DNA of 64,000 nucleotides from Siphonodentalium dalli (lineage: Eukaryota > Mollusca > Scaphopoda > Gadilida > Siphonodentaliidae), in contig CP136066.1 of the NCBI GenBank assembly GCA_032622095.1, forward strand, positions 64,016,609 to 64,080,608. Reading direction: 5' to 3'. The notes beneath the pieces are model-generated. The model was not told the origin of the DNA and ran no database searches. It saw only the letters and a program-made list of their open reading frames with translations. Both the position numbers and the translations under genes were made by a program. Shown piece after piece: positions 31,516-42,992 of the stretch (positions are counted from its first letter, which is position 1; the number at the start of each line of letters is the position of its first letter).

Positions 31516-31815
31516 ATGAAAAACATGGCCGCTGGCAGCCATCTTAGATATTATTCTTTCATGATTAAATCCTTTGGCACACCCTACAGAACACATTCCT
31601 CATCTGATGATCACCAAACTTCATATGGATCTTCGGGGTGACCTCTAGATATGAGCCTCCTATCTTGACCGAAAATGTTGAAAAACATGGCCGCTAACGG
31701 CCATCTTGGAATTTACTCTTTGTATGACTAAATCCTTTGGTGCACCCTACAGACAACATCCCTCATCCGATCGTCACCAAACTTCATATGGATCTTTGGG
31801 TCACCTCTAGTTTAC
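31515..31815. repeat. Two units of an about 170-bp GGCCGC repeat
   Basis: Two similar blocks (AAACATGGCCGCTGGCAGCC and AAACATGGCCGCTAACGGCC, each followed by CATCTT, then TGACTAAATCCTTTGG, CCACCAAACTTCATATGGAT-like words). The theme resembles the array at 53.2-54.3 kb. It ends where the 52-bp array begins. Confidence 0.65.
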
Positions 31816-31821
31816 TTTCCT

Positions 31822-32945
31822 TCTTTTTTATGTCTATAATCTGCATTGATTTATTTTACCCTAGCGGAACCCTGACTATTATGTCTATAATCTATATAGT
31901 GATTTATTTTACCCTAGCGGAAACCCTGGTTATTATTTCTATAATCTGTAGTGATGTATTTTACCCTGGCAGAAACCCTGGCTATTATGTCTATAACCTA
32001 TATTGATTTATTTTACCCTGGCGGAAACCCTGGTTATTATTTCTATAATCTGTAGTGATGTATTTTACCCTGGCAGAAACCCTGGCTATTATGTCTATAA
32101 CCTATATTGATTTATTTTACCCTGGCGGAAACCCTGGTTATTATGTCTATAATCTGTAGTGATTTATTTTACCCTGGCAGAAACCCTGTTTATTATGTCT
32201 ATAACCTATAGTGATTTATTTTACCCAGGTGGAAACCCTGTTTATTATGTCTATAATCTATAGTGATTTATTTTACCCTGGTGGAAACCCTGTTTATTAT
32301 GTCTATAATCTATAGTGATTTATTTTACCCTGGTGGAAACCCTGGTTATTATGTCTATACTCTATAGTGATTTATTTTACCCTGGTGGAAACCCTGTTTA
32401 TTATGTCTATAATCTATAGTGATTTATTTTACCCTGGTGGAAACCCTGTTTATTATGTCTATAATCTAGAGTGATTTATTTTACCCTGGTGGAAACCCTG
32501 GTTATTATGTCTATAATCTATAGTGATTTATTTTACCCTGGTGGAAACCCTGGCTATTATGTCTATAATCTATAGTGATGTATTTTACCCTGGCGGAAAC
32601 CCTGGCTATTATGTCTATAATCTATACTGATTTATTTTACCCTGGCAAAAACCCTGGCTATTATGTCTATAACCTATAGTGATTTATTTTACCCAGGTGG
32701 AAACCCTGGCTATTATGTCTATAATCTGTAGTGATTTATTTTACCCTGGCGGAAACCCTGGCTATTATGTCTATAATCTGTAGTGATTTATTTTACCCTG
32801 GCGGAAACCCTGGCTATTATGTCTATAATCTATAGTGATTTATTTTACCCTGGCGGAAACCCTGGCTATTATGTCTATAATATGTAGTGATTTATTTTAC
32901 CCTGGCGGAAACCCTGTTTATTATGTCTATAATCTATAGTGATTT
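31822..32945. repeat. 52-bp tandem array, about 22 copies
   Basis: The unit holds TATTATGTCTATAATCTATA, then GTGATTTATTTTACCCTGG and GGAAACCCTGG, repeating every 52 bp from about 31832 to 32925. Subgroups (CTGGCGG, CTGGTGG and CTGGCAG variants) cluster. It stops 21 bp before the acceptor of the zinc-finger gene's first coding exon, so it lies in that gene's upstream intron. Confidence 0.95.
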
Positions 32946-32966
32946 AGTTTTTCATTTCTTTTCCAG

Positions 32967-33607
32967 GCACGTAGATTTGTGACTAATGGCAACCAGGCGT
33001 GGAACAGGAAAATATGGCTCTCACCAGGCAGGCCGACGGATCAACTTGCCACCAGCATCTGCTCATATATCGGCAACTCGTGCAGATGGAAACTACCCAG
33101 TACACGAGCTAGTCAATGCTCGAAAGACACTGATAAATTCAATGAAAAATCACTCAACGAAACTGAATAACATGGGTGACAAAATTGGTATTAACGAAGA
33201 CGGTTCTAGATTTGTTACTCTTGATAAACCTGGTCAAAATGTTAATGATGTAACATTTGATTCTGATTGGAACGAGTCTCGAGAACAAGTCGGTAGGTTT
33301 GCTATCAACCGAAAGAGACGGAACGATGATGATGATGATGATGATGATTATTCGCCTCCAGACAGGATTGTTACCAAATACGCACGTCAGCCTGCATCTC
33401 ACTCTGGAGCTGTGTCAGAAAATAGAGTTATTCCCAGTGATAAGCAGACATCAGAAAGGGAGTTCGCTGTGTACAAACGCCAAACAACATCAGAAAATAG
33501 AGTTGCTCCCAGTGATGTGAAGATGGCTGGAAGAGATGTAACTGTTTTCAAGCGAGCAGCAACAACAGCGAGAGGAGTACAGGAGCTGGAAGAGGAAGAA
33601 TACTCAG
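32967..33607 (+). CDS. Zinc-finger gene, first coding exon
   Basis: A strong acceptor (TTTCATTTCTTTTCCAG) precedes 19 nt of 5' UTR and ATG 32986. 207 codons end at TCA-G before GTGAGC. A hAT-like MITE begins 29 bp into the following intron. Confidence 0.9.
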
Positions 33608-36600
33608 GTGAGCATGCCTGAAAATATTGTGCTGGACAAGCCTTGAAATAGTGTGTCTGTCATTTGCAGAATGAGGTTCCCAGAGGGTGAATTTAGTGAT
33701 GCTACCATGCATAGCGGGCTAGCATCACCAAATTCACCCTCCTGGAACCTCATTCTGCTGAGGTGTAAGGGGTAGCATCACTAAATTCACCCTCTGGGGA
33801 CCTCATTCTGCAAATGACAGACACAATATTTCAAGGCTTGGTTCTGGACATTTGCAGAATGAGTACCCCAGAGGGTGAATTTAGTGACGCTACCCCGCAC
33901 AATGGGCTAGCATCACTAAATTATTCTTCTGGGGACCTCATTCTGCAAATCCTCATCTGCTTTGGGAGACCTACGGTAGACTCAGATATAAGTTTTCAGA
34001 TGATGAATTTTGTGATATGCACTCAATGGGCAACCTCGATTATGCATTGTGTCATCTGCCAATCTGGGGATATAGAGAAACTAAACTAAAGAAGAAAAAG
34101 AAACTTTCTAAAGCAGTTTCTAAAGAAACTAAAAAAACTTGTAATTTGATAATATAGATACTTTCCAGAGCAGAATGGGGTCCCCAGAGGGTGAAGTTAG
34201 TGATGCTAGCCCACTGTATGGGGTAGCGTTACTAAGTTCACATTCTGGGCACCTCATTCTGCCTATGTCAGGTAATGCCTTAAATAATTGACTCCTTAAC
34301 CATAGCAGAATTATGGGTAACTTTTCAGGATTTAGTCGGAAATATGGCTTGTTGCCATTCATCGGAAAGCTCTTGGTGAGAGCTTTCCGATGAATGGCAA
34401 TAAGCCATATTTCCGACTAAATCTTGTTGCCATTCATCGGAAAGCTCACAGGAATTTCGATCACTTTTCACTCACCCTGATGGGTGTATAGTCTATAGAC
34501 TGGAGTTACTATAGTGTCGTTATTTATTGTGTCTTTATTTATTGTGTCTTATTTTCTCAATAAAAGGTAAACTACCACTACGAATGAACTTACATTGTAA
34601 TTCAATATTCATAATTCTCATTTGCAATACCAGTAATCGAAAGACACAGTAACAAGATTTTCTGATTACGACATTAATGCTTTAAGCCCACCGATCTACT
34701 GTGCGACAAAAGTGGTCGCAAAATTCAAAACAGCAGCATCGTATTAGATAATAATTGGTGACGTCACAAAATCAGATATAGTCTATATACGACCCAAAGT
34801 GTTCGGCTTTGGTTCGTTATTATTGGCATTAAAGTGATGTGAAACACTCCGGTAGGGTGATCAAATAGAAATGGAGAATAATATTGCTCAAAGTAGTAAA
34901 TTTTACAAGTATTATTTCGAAATTGACAACAAACACCGCCATTCTTATATATTAATTAAATACATTGAATCTCGATGGTGAAATCGTTTTCGTTAGCTTA
35001 TCGCAGATACATGTAGTTGCATCCCTAATCGAAAGTAAATATTTACAATTGTGCGTAGTTCAGACTATGTTTTCTAGGATTGGTAAGGTCGATTTTTTTG
35101 AAATTTTGGGTGATGTTACTAGAATGCTATATTCCTCATGTTGGCATAGTGCCTGAATACCAACTTACTAGTTTCACGCACCAGAATAAGTACATAATAT
35201 ATCTTTAACACAATGTATTTAGTACAGCCACCCTAGAATACAATAGTTGAAAAATAAAGGCTTATAAGATTTATTCAGAAAAATACAGAGCTTGTTTTGC
35301 CATGAGTGATGATGCTTTTATTTTATAGTTCCGGTTTCATAGTCGAGGTAGGGTCCTGCGAATATTCGATATTTGATTCGAAAGTCAAATTCGATTCGAA
35401 TTCGAGTTGAAATTGCCAACTCGAAATTTCGAATATACTCTGACGAAAAAGTAGGCTGTTTACGGACAAGTACACATGTCGATCTTAGCTGTTTTTGTGA
35501 CATTTAATTCCAGATAATTATGTATATTTGCACCTTATAATTCTTAGTGTACATCGCGGATGTTCGCATGCTATTAGATATAAGTATAGCCAGCAATTAG
35601 CCACTATATGACGACTAAATACGTCTGAATTCTAGCTAGAAACATGGTACCGGTACTCCGGTAGCCAAAATTTCGGATATCGCCGATGGACCGAAGATGC
35701 GCGTAAATTATAATAGCTATGAGATTGTGGAACCGCTAGCGTTATCCGCCGTATATCCATCTCAGATTCCGCGTTATGTAATATCGCTGAGAATGTAAAC
35801 AACACGTGTTCCCGGTGTCGAAAAGTACATTTTGGTGGCGTTTTCTTTTGAAGTTGACTTTCAGTTTCGGAGCTTTCTTTTACACTGGACAAAATGTCGT
35901 CCGTTATTCATGTTTATTTTAAACATGGTAAAGCTGCAGGCAGTGCAGGGACTTACACGTGGATGAATGCAACATGGTGTATACATCGCAATCATATGGG
36001 ACAACGACCCATCTATGGAATCATCTGTTCAAGAAGCATCCAGTACTACATAAACAGGCTGCCCTGCGACTGTTGTTGCGTCTTCAAGTTTATAACAACG
36101 GGTGTTTCCGAATGCCGATTTGCAATTTTGCATGCACATGCAAACTAGAAACTTCGCGTAATTTTTGTTCCGATAATCCGTTAATGGTTATATATTAATC
36201 GTCGTGACGGCCGCATGGACGTTTAAATTGTTTTTGCTCGACATTTATCAATTGAAGTTAATAGTATCTCAAACGACTGTTCATCGCCACATAAGTTGTG
36301 ATGGAACTTCATGCATGTAGTTCATAGAACGTTTCACAAATCGTCTAATCATTGACAAAACATGCCTAATTGAGAATGCAACACACAGATTTGATTCGAT
36401 TCGATATTCGATTCGATATTCGATTCGATATTCGATTCGATTTCGTGAATTCGATTCGATATTCGATTCGATCAAAATCTCCAATTCGCAGGACCCTAAG
36501 TCGAGGCAAACTAGGCCTCTGGGAATATTCAATATTCTTTTTGTTATTCGATTCGACCTCACATTTGATTCGACTTTGAAACAACGAATATTAATTTTGA

Positions 36601-39600
36601 ATACTCAAAACAGTTAAAGCGAACATAATGCAATTATCAGTAAAATTTGAACATTTACAACTACTGCAAAGTATAAAAAGTAGATACACTCGTAAGTATA
36701 GGGCCGTGCGATTCGATTCGATGCGATTCGGAATCGTTTGTCTGATTCGATTCGAAATCGGCTGCCCTGATTCAAATTTTATCGAATATGTTATCCAAGG
36801 TGCAGTGAGTGCATTCACATGGATTATACAGAGTATTTGCACCATTACTCTTGTGCTAAGAAACATCTCGATACTGGCGAATGCGTCCACATACAGACAA
36901 AACTGTCGCAAATGATCTTATTAATGGACCATCCAATTATTTAATTCATTATAATCTCAGTAAGAATACTCCAGGAGTTGAATTTTACAATGATATTACT
37001 GCCAAGCTCATTCGGCAAACCTCAAAATTCTCCATTCCATATACTGCCATATATAGGTCAAGGAGTTCAGAATGATACAATTTTGGCAGATTTCAGTACA
37101 ACATGAAGATCGTCAACGTTTTCCAACAACGAAATTTCGAAAGCATGTTGTAAAGATTTACTCCCCATACGAGGAAAAAGAAATGCATGCATATTGGGCA
37201 GAAGACACATTAATATCGTTAATATACATGTACAATCCATTGGTAATCAGTTAAGAGGTTTTCGGTTTGTTTCATACATTGTATACCAATTTATGTGTTT
37301 CCCGAACCTTTTCACTGTTGATACACTTGATATTACTATTCGATAAGAGATTCGATTAAATTTTGAATATCTGACTATCGAGATTTGATTCGAAATAAAA
37401 AACCCGGATTTGCAGGGCCCAACGTAAGTACAAAATCAGCTGTTTTAAGGTAACTTTACATTTTTTAACCCTCTTGTTTCTTTACCAGGAATATAAGTTT
37501 ATAATTTATCACGATGGCGTTGAATCGGGCATGCTATTAGATGTATTATCTTATCGTTATTTTATTGTGTTTACTCAGTTTTGACAACAGTGCATGTCAA
37601 ATCTCTTCAATGAACGCCCGTTTTATTTTTCAGAAAATCGCAATGGCTTATTCTGCAATGGTGCATCTCCTATGAGTCGATAAAGTGTGGAATTTAAATC
37701 CAGAAGTTTTTATTTATCGCGCACAGAAATTGACAAAATTGGATTTTTCTAATTGTTTGTTATATTTTGAAGAAATGATGCCCTTTATATGTTGATCCAC
37801 CATTCACTAAAAAGATAACGTGCTTTATTTAAAGGTACTAGTACTCAATCGGATCAGAGTTAGTCATATCTCGATAATGTTTTTGACACCGTATAAGTCG
37901 GTTTCACTTTATGTAAATAGTCGGTACATCATAGCTGCAGGTATTGATAATGATATAGATGATATCACTATCAGTGTCCAGCATTTAATTACCCCAAACA
38001 CCTCTAATGCTGAGACATAGGCTAATGGATTCAGATTAGAGTTGCATGAAAATTAATTAACTTTCACTACTCCCTAAGCATTTGTCAACACACTGCAGAC
38101 AATCAAGTAGGCATGCCTGACACAATGGGTGACAATTTTGCATTTATATAGACTGATCTCATTCCCGATTTATTTTGTATACCTGTCAAAGCAACATTAA
38201 TTTACAAAAAATTACATTTGTTCATAATTATACCCTCTTTAAAAAAAAAAAGGGGGGGTATACTGTTTTGCACCTGTCTGTCCATCCATCGCGCAGTGCG
38301 TCCGTCTGTCCGATTCTGTTCATCTCATAACTTGAACAGTAGGATGGGTATGGATGTTTTCTACTATGAGGACATTAAATAGAGGGTTCTATCGTTTTGT
38401 TCGGCTTTTCCATTCTAGAGTTATTCATCTTTGTTTATCTGGAAATGTTGGTTTTTTGGTCCATCCGATGTCTGTTCAGGTCATAACTTGAACAGTAGTT
38501 CTCGTATCTCAATGAAATTTTGTATTGATGTTCACCACTATGAGGATATTTAATGGCGCATTTAACTGTTTTGTTTTGGTTTTTCGTTCTATAGTTATTC
38601 ATCTTTGTTTATATGAAAATGCTGATTTTTGGGTCCGTCAGTCATAAGTTATAGATATGCCCACACTAGGCGGTATGCCACAAGGGGGTATGCACCGGAC
38701 GACAGTCCATCTCTTGTTATTATCAGCAAATGAATCCAACATTGCCATGTATATAAAATAAATAATTCTATAAATTGTTCTGCTAGTATCATGCTCAAAC
38801 GGTTGTATCAAAGATTATTGTTGACAATATTTAGTCCTACCACGATATCATTTTCAGTATCGTAATCGATATTAAAACTGAAGCCATAATTCGATTCGAT
38901 ATTTGATCCATTATCAAATTTTTCGATTCCTATACAATTTGAAATTCGATCAAAAACCCACTATTCGCAGGGGCCTAAGGCAAATGTCATTTATGTCGTC
39001 CTGTGACATCAATGGAATGCGTAAATTGTATCACCCACGTGGGTCATACGGATTAGTACCGGTATATACGACACAGCAAGAAAGAAGCGTGTAATAAAAA
39101 CATTGATAGATTCTGAAATTTGCAGTATGCGCTGATCTATTTCTGTGTTTATTCACCAACAGCTGGCGACATGCTTGAGGGTAGCAACATTTTTGTAGGT
39201 GGCTAGTATACATGTACTCTCAGGTGCCTAATCAGAAATTTGAATTGGGGAAATGGGTCTCAATTCCATGCAGTTTGCATAAAAGCATACCGCTACCGCA
39301 GTTATTTCTTACCGAATATAATTTTTCCCTACTTATAAAATGCAAATAAAAAGGTTTCGGACAATTCACGCAGGCCTAAGAAATGGGAAATTGACTTTGC
39401 ATGGCATTAGGCTAGCTCCCAACTTTCCAGCGGTTTCAATTAAACTTAATCAGTGAGATTTGAGATGGATGTCTTCCATTACTGACCAAGCCTCTGGATA
39501 TAGTGTGTCTCAAATTTGCAGAATGAGGTCCCTGGAGGGTGTATTTAGTGATACTACCCAGTACAGCAAGCTAGCATCACCAAATTCATCATATAGGGAA

Positions 39601-41584
39601 CCTCATTCTGCTTAGGCCTCAACTGCTATGGAAGACCTAGGATCAGAGTGAAGTTCCCCTGTTGAAGTTGGTGATGTTCACCCATTAGTCATCTCGTTTA
39701 GGCCAAACAAATATATGCCTGTTTTCTGGTAATTTTTGTGGTAATTTACCACAAACAAGAAAAAATTAGGGGGTGTGGCTTTTTATTTTATTTTTTCATT
39801 TTAATTTCAACTTTGCTCAAAATAAATATGAATATCCCCCAGACTGCTTATCATTGTTTGTAACGGACTATAAAAGAATAAAACTAATTACATGTACATA
39901 ATATTAGAATATAGTGTATTTATTGTTTTATTGAAAAATGCATGAAACAATAAGTTAGATTCGGCTGTGACCTAATTGAAGTGTGGTATAATTTCTGTTT
40001 TTGAAAATTAGGGGATACAGAAACTAAACAGAAGGGTCAAAATAACTATACACTTCCCAGACGAGGCCTTTAGACAAGAGGCCTCTAGGGAATTTGGTGA
40101 CGCTATGCCACTGTATCGTCACTAAATTCACCCTCTGGGAACCTCAATGAGTAAGTAATTGACCCATCGCTGGACCTCATTCTGCAAATGCAGACGCTAT
40201 GTCCAGGCTTGATTTCATTTTGACCTAAAAAAAATGTGTTTTGGTAACGTTCTCCTCAATCATAGAGCAATTAGCCATTTAACTTTTTTATAATATCAAA
40301 ATAATCTTGTTGGAAGTTAACTTATATAATTTAACTTTTCCTTTTTTAGAGGAAGAATCTGAAGAATCAGAGGAAGATGAGACTGATGAAGATTCGAGCT
40401 ATGAGGAAAATGACGACTCACAAGAAAATGACACTTCTGACGCCCCTGAACAATATGATGCTAATTCAAACAGGAGGGAGGAGTTAGAAATAGAGTTTGA
40501 TTGTGACAAGTCGCCACCAGCAGCACATATAAATGTCAGAGAAAAATTTGAGTACCATAACCCAGGGTCAGCACAAAGAGCGCCTCACATCACAGAAGAT
40601 TTAGAAGTCGAGATTAATCTTGAAGACATTGATGTAATTTCGTCAAGCGATGAGGAAAAATCATCAAATATTGATGAATCCAAGAAATGTGATAAAACGT
40701 CATCAAATACTAATAATTCTAAGAAACAAGCCAATATAACTTCTAGGAAACCTGCTAATATGCAATTTCACAATTCCCAGTGCTTTGTTTGTGATCTATG
40801 TGGCATAATTTTGGCTTACAGGTCTGATATGAATAAACACCTGCGTGATGACCATCACTTCAGTGCAAGTTTGTGCTTCGGACAATTTTCTGAATATGAG
40901 GGTAAGATGATGTTGAGTGTTCTTGAACCTATGGCACTTATTGACAATCGTAACAGTACGTTTGCCCTGATGGAATCGTCCATGATGGCATCATGTCCTC
41001 ATTGTGATGGGTGTTTTTCAAACTCATATTTGTGCAACTTACACGTCCGACACACGCATGATAAACTGTCGCTTGAATACGGAATAAGTAATGTTCTACG
41101 AAAGGTTCCAATTACATTAAACAAATCCGATAATAAATGCCTGAAATGTGAAATAGAATTTCGTACAAGGAAACTCCTCTTCGTTCATTGGAAAGAAACC
41201 TTCCATTCGCCATATCAATATCCTGGATTTGACGAGAAAGTTTTATTTTTTTGTACTCTTTGCCGTCGGATGAACTACAATAATTTCTTGGCAGCAATTA
41301 ATCATTGTATGATTTGCAAGAAAACTGGACGGCTTATAACGGAGCAGAAAGACCAGTGTTTTCTGACAGTCATATATGTTAGTCGAGCAGTGGAAAAGAG
41401 GACCCTTCATCCATTTCACAGAAATGTTATACCACCCGTTATAGCGAAGTTTGAGCATAGGCTCATGGAAATATTCTGCGGAGTGCTGAAGATGAACTTG
41501 CTGAGTTCAAAAACGACTCTAGAAAAGTTGAAGAAAGATATGAAAGATTTGAAGTCTTCTATTATCTCCAATATGGTCTGCTGA
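32967..41584 (+). CDS. Acidic C2H2 zinc-finger protein with SIM-like motif
   Basis: Exons 32967-33607 and 40350-41584 join in phase (CAG/GTGAGC donor; TTTTTTAG acceptor; split GAG codon) to encode 618 aa from ATG 32986, which has an in-frame TGA 6 nt upstream. Order: basic N-terminus (1-20, MATRRGTGKYG...), an eight-aspartate run (114-121) after a KRR basic patch, a 25-residue duplication (SENRV[IA]PSD ... V[YF]KR, 144-193), a long acidic stretch (200-242), and IDVISSSDEE (301-310), a textbook SUMO-interaction motif. Zinc fingers follow: C355-C358-H371-H376, C423-C426-H439-H444, C471-C474-H487-H493, and a C2HC-like C509-C512-H526-C530. Residues 575-612 look coiled-coil. A nuclear, SUMO-linked DNA- or protein-binding role is inferred. 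I do not recognise the family. An upstream non-coding exon is implied by the acceptor TTCTTTTCCAG. Confidence 0.88.
33629..33848. mobile_element. hAT-like hairpin MITE at zinc-finger gene donor
   Basis: The element is 33637-33840, flanked by GTGCTGGA and GTTCTGGA (one mismatch). Ends CAAGCCTTGAAATAGTGTG and its complement are complete. The inside has two hairpin right arms in tandem (ACCTCATTCTGCTGAGGTG then a second TCACCCTCTGGGGACCTC). Confidence 0.85.
33849..34264. mobile_element. hAT-like hairpin MITE, second copy without ends
   Basis: Contains two hairpins (33870-33950 and 34172-34262) around a central segment with CTACGGTAGACTCAGATATA and GATTATGCATTGTGTCATCT, the usual long-form interior. 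Terminal CAAGCC sequences are missing. Confidence 0.75.
34270..34450. mobile_element. pogo/Tc1-like palindromic MITE, partial
   Basis: Starts GGTAATGCCTTAAATAATTG and carries the AATATGGCTTGTTGCCATTC core palindrome, but the right arm is rearranged (a second CTTGTTGCCATTCATCGG instead of the terminus). Confidence 0.75.
34451..34827. other. No recognisable feature
   Basis: Unique AT-rich intron sequence of the zinc-finger gene. Confidence 0.4.
34828..35212 (+). repeat. Dispersed 370-bp repeat, copy 1
   Basis: Aligns end to end with 58419-58779: AAGTGATGTGAAACACTCCG, TAGGGTGA, ATTGACAACAAACACC.CCAT, GTAAATATTTACAATTG, CGTAGTTCAGAC.ATGTTTTC, ATAAT.TGTCTTTA. There are no inverted ends and no coding content. 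It could be a SINE or unclassified family. Confidence 0.8.
35341..36506. mobile_element. hAT element with 8-bp duplication AGTCGAGG
   Basis: The element is 35349-36498; ends TAGGGTCCTGCGAAT and ATTCGCAGGACCCTA. Exact flanks AGTCGAGG lie at 35341-35348 and 36499-36506. The right subterminal zone has five ATTCGATTCGAT-type repeats in a row (36390-36475). BED-finger remains lie at 35894-36080 in two frames (GTTTHLWNHLFKKHP is the clearest piece). Confidence 0.9.
36691..37430. mobile_element. hAT element with 8-bp duplication CGTAAGTA
   Basis: The element is 36699-37422; the left end TAGGGCCGTGCGATTCG and the complemented right end TTGGGCCCTGCAAATCC are diverged. Flanks CGTAAGTA lie at 36691-36698 and 37423-37430, exact. 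It is an older, more decayed member of the ATTCGATTCGA group. Confidence 0.8.
37431..38220. other. No gene; one TTAA-family fragment
   Basis: At 37826-37865 a fragment TTTAAAGGTACTAGTACTCA, then ATCGGATCAGAG, matches the AGGTACTCAATCC family start. The remainder is unassigned intron sequence. Confidence 0.45.
38228..38725 (+). repeat. TATACCC-bounded unit repeat
   Basis: Begins ATTATACCCTC with an A-run and GGGGGGGTATACTGTTTTGC, then CACCTGTCTGTCCATCCATC. It has two diverged copies of ATAACTTGAACAGTAG... and ends AGGGGGTATGCACCGGACGA. Related boundary words occur at 53080-53113 and 55632-55668. This is a dispersed repeat type common in marine invertebrates, stated from memory. Confidence 0.65.
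38830..38980. mobile_element. Solo hAT right end
   Basis: Decayed ATTCGATTCGATATTTGAT arrays lead to CACTATTCGCAGGGGCCTA, the outer end of the same hAT group. No matching left end was found nearby. Confidence 0.55.
39487..40211. mobile_element. hAT-like hairpin MITE, long form with extra insert
   Basis: Starts CAAGCCTCTGGATATAGTGT and ends CTATGTCCAGGCTTG. Hairpin halves lie at 39525-39610 and 40080-40190. About 300 bp of extra AT-rich sequence (39700-40010) interrupts the central segment. No convincing duplication. It ends 138 bp before the zinc-finger gene's terminal exon. Confidence 0.75.
40350..41584 (+). CDS. Zinc-finger gene, terminal exon
   Basis: The acceptor AACTTTTCCTTTTTTAG opens AG-GAA-GAA-TCT, continuing the acidic run started in exon 1. 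All four zinc fingers, the SIM-like motif and the C-terminal coiled-coil are here. The stop TGA at 41582-41584 falls inside the first unit of a 32-bp tandem repeat. Confidence 0.9.
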
Positions 41585-41681
41585 AGTCATCTATTATCTC
41601 CAATATGGTCTGCTGAAGTCATCTATTATCTCCAATATGGTCTGCTGAAGTCATCTATTATCTCCAATATGGTCTGCTGAA
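41551..41681 (+). repeat. 32-bp tandem repeat spanning the stop codon
   Basis: Four units of 32 bp, each with CTATTATCTCCAATATGGTC then TGCTGAAGT, start at 41551, 41583, 41615 and 41647. The first unit encodes the last residues (SSIISNMVC) and the TGA. Later units are 3' UTR and nearly identical, so the duplication is recent. Confidence 0.95.
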
Positions 41682-41682
41682 G

Positions 41683-41842
41683 TACAGTAATGCCCTAAAT
41701 AATCGACTCTTTAACCACAGCAAAATTATGGGTAATTTTTTAGGATTTAGTTGGAAATATGGCTTGTTGCCATTCATCGGAAAGCTCTCAGTGATAATTC
41801 TGCTGTGGTTAAGTAGTCGATTATTTAGGGCATTACTGTAAC
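41683..41842. mobile_element. pogo/Tc1-like palindromic MITE, deleted centre
   Basis: Complete termini (TA-CAGTAATGCCCTAAATAA and GGGCATTACTG-TA), but the right arm is shortened, jumping from AGCTCTCAGTG to ATAATTCTGCTGTGG. It lies in the 3' UTR or flank of the zinc-finger gene. Confidence 0.85.
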
Positions 41843-41870
41843 CTATTATTGCTCATTTGATTGGCTTATG

Positions 41871-42348
41871 GTTAGAAAACACGCCTGAGTTTAGTGAGCC
41901 TGTCATTTGCGGAATGAGGTCCACAGAGGGTGAATTTAGTGACGCTATCCCGCATAGCAGGCTAACATAACTAAATTCACCCTCTGGGGGACCTCATTCT
42001 GCTTTGGCCCCATCTTCTCTGGAAACTTTATTATCAAATTTCTATAGAAACTTCTTCACATTGATTCTACATGTATTTCTTTTTTAGTTTATTTTCTCTA
42101 TATCCCCAAATTGGCTGATGACACATTGCATAATTGAGGTTCCCAATGGGTGTACATCACAATAGTCACCATTTGGGAACTTCAATCTGAGTCTATGTCT
42201 CCCATAGCAGATGAGGCCTTGCAGAATGAGGTCCCCAGAGTGTGAATTTAGTGATGCTAGCCCACTATGCAGGATAGCATCACTAAATTCACCCTCTGGG
42301 GACCTCATTCTGCAAATGACAGGCACACTAAACTCTGTGTGTTAGAAA
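41871..42348. mobile_element. hAT-like hairpin MITE, long form
   Basis: The element is 41879-42340, flanked by exact GTTAGAAA. It has the three-hairpin layout: outer hairpin 41918-42000, an inner GGTTCCCAATGGGTG...CATTTGGGAAC hairpin, and outer hairpin 42226-42310. Confidence 0.85.
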
Positions 42349-42404
42349 TATTCTAAATCTCACTATATTCTTGTATTCCATGTAGGTTCCTGCGAATTAC
42401 AATT

Positions 42405-42548
42405 TTTGCTGGTGCAGCATTAAAGACCCTGTGCCAGTGCATTCCCTTATATACGAGAATCTCCCATAGGGAGCCTCCCCTATATAAGAAAATGCATTGG
42501 CACAGATTTTCGCAAAATTTCAGGAAGCTCCAGTCATGGAAGGGTTAA
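42405..42548. mobile_element. piggyBac-like MITE, CTTCCATGACTGGAGC type, partial
   Basis: GACCCTGTGCCAGTGCATTC, a shared hairpin variant (TCTCCCATAGGGAGCCTCCC), then TTCAGGAAGCTCCAGTCATG and GAAGGG-TTAA. The left terminus is shortened (GCTGGTGCAGCATTAAAGAC). Confidence 0.7.
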
Positions 42549-42608
42549 GGTCAATTTCCCATTTCTCTAGCCTGCGTGGTTGACGATTAAACCCTGTGCA
42601 TGTAGCCT

Positions 42609-42992
42609 TTAACCCTTTCAGTGCCAGGGGCCGATCTCATCGGCCCTAATTTACGACCCTAATTTGGGTATGCTTAAGCATGCTATAGCAATTTTAAAAA
42701 CAAACTGGATGAAACCTTAGGGGCATGTTATAACTCAAAACTATCACCAAGTATTCATAGTAATAATTTTGATGCCCATGAAAAACGTAAGATTCCCTGG
42801 CACTAAACCTACAATATAAGAATTTTTTTTTTAAATTGTGAAAAATAATAACAAATGATGAAAAATTGTTAGGCCAATGCATTCTCTTATATATGCGAGG
42901 CGACCTATGGTCGACTTGCATATATAAGAGAATGCATTGGCACAGGGTATAATGGTTGATACAAAAATCCGAACTGGCACTGAAAGGGTTAA
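42609..42992. mobile_element. piggyBac-like MITE, CCCTTTCAGTGCC type
   Basis: The element is 42613-42988 between TTAA sites (42609-42612, 42989-42992). Ends CCCTTTCAGTGCCAGG and CTGGCACTGAAAGGG (the latter with one base changed). The shared hairpin is at 42870-42950. Its right TTAA is also the left TTAA of the next element. Confidence 0.88.

Noticed and set aside
1-32945. Possible CRISPR arrays at 1-575 and 31822-32945
   Set aside because: Units are contiguous without spacers and the genome is clearly eukaryotic.
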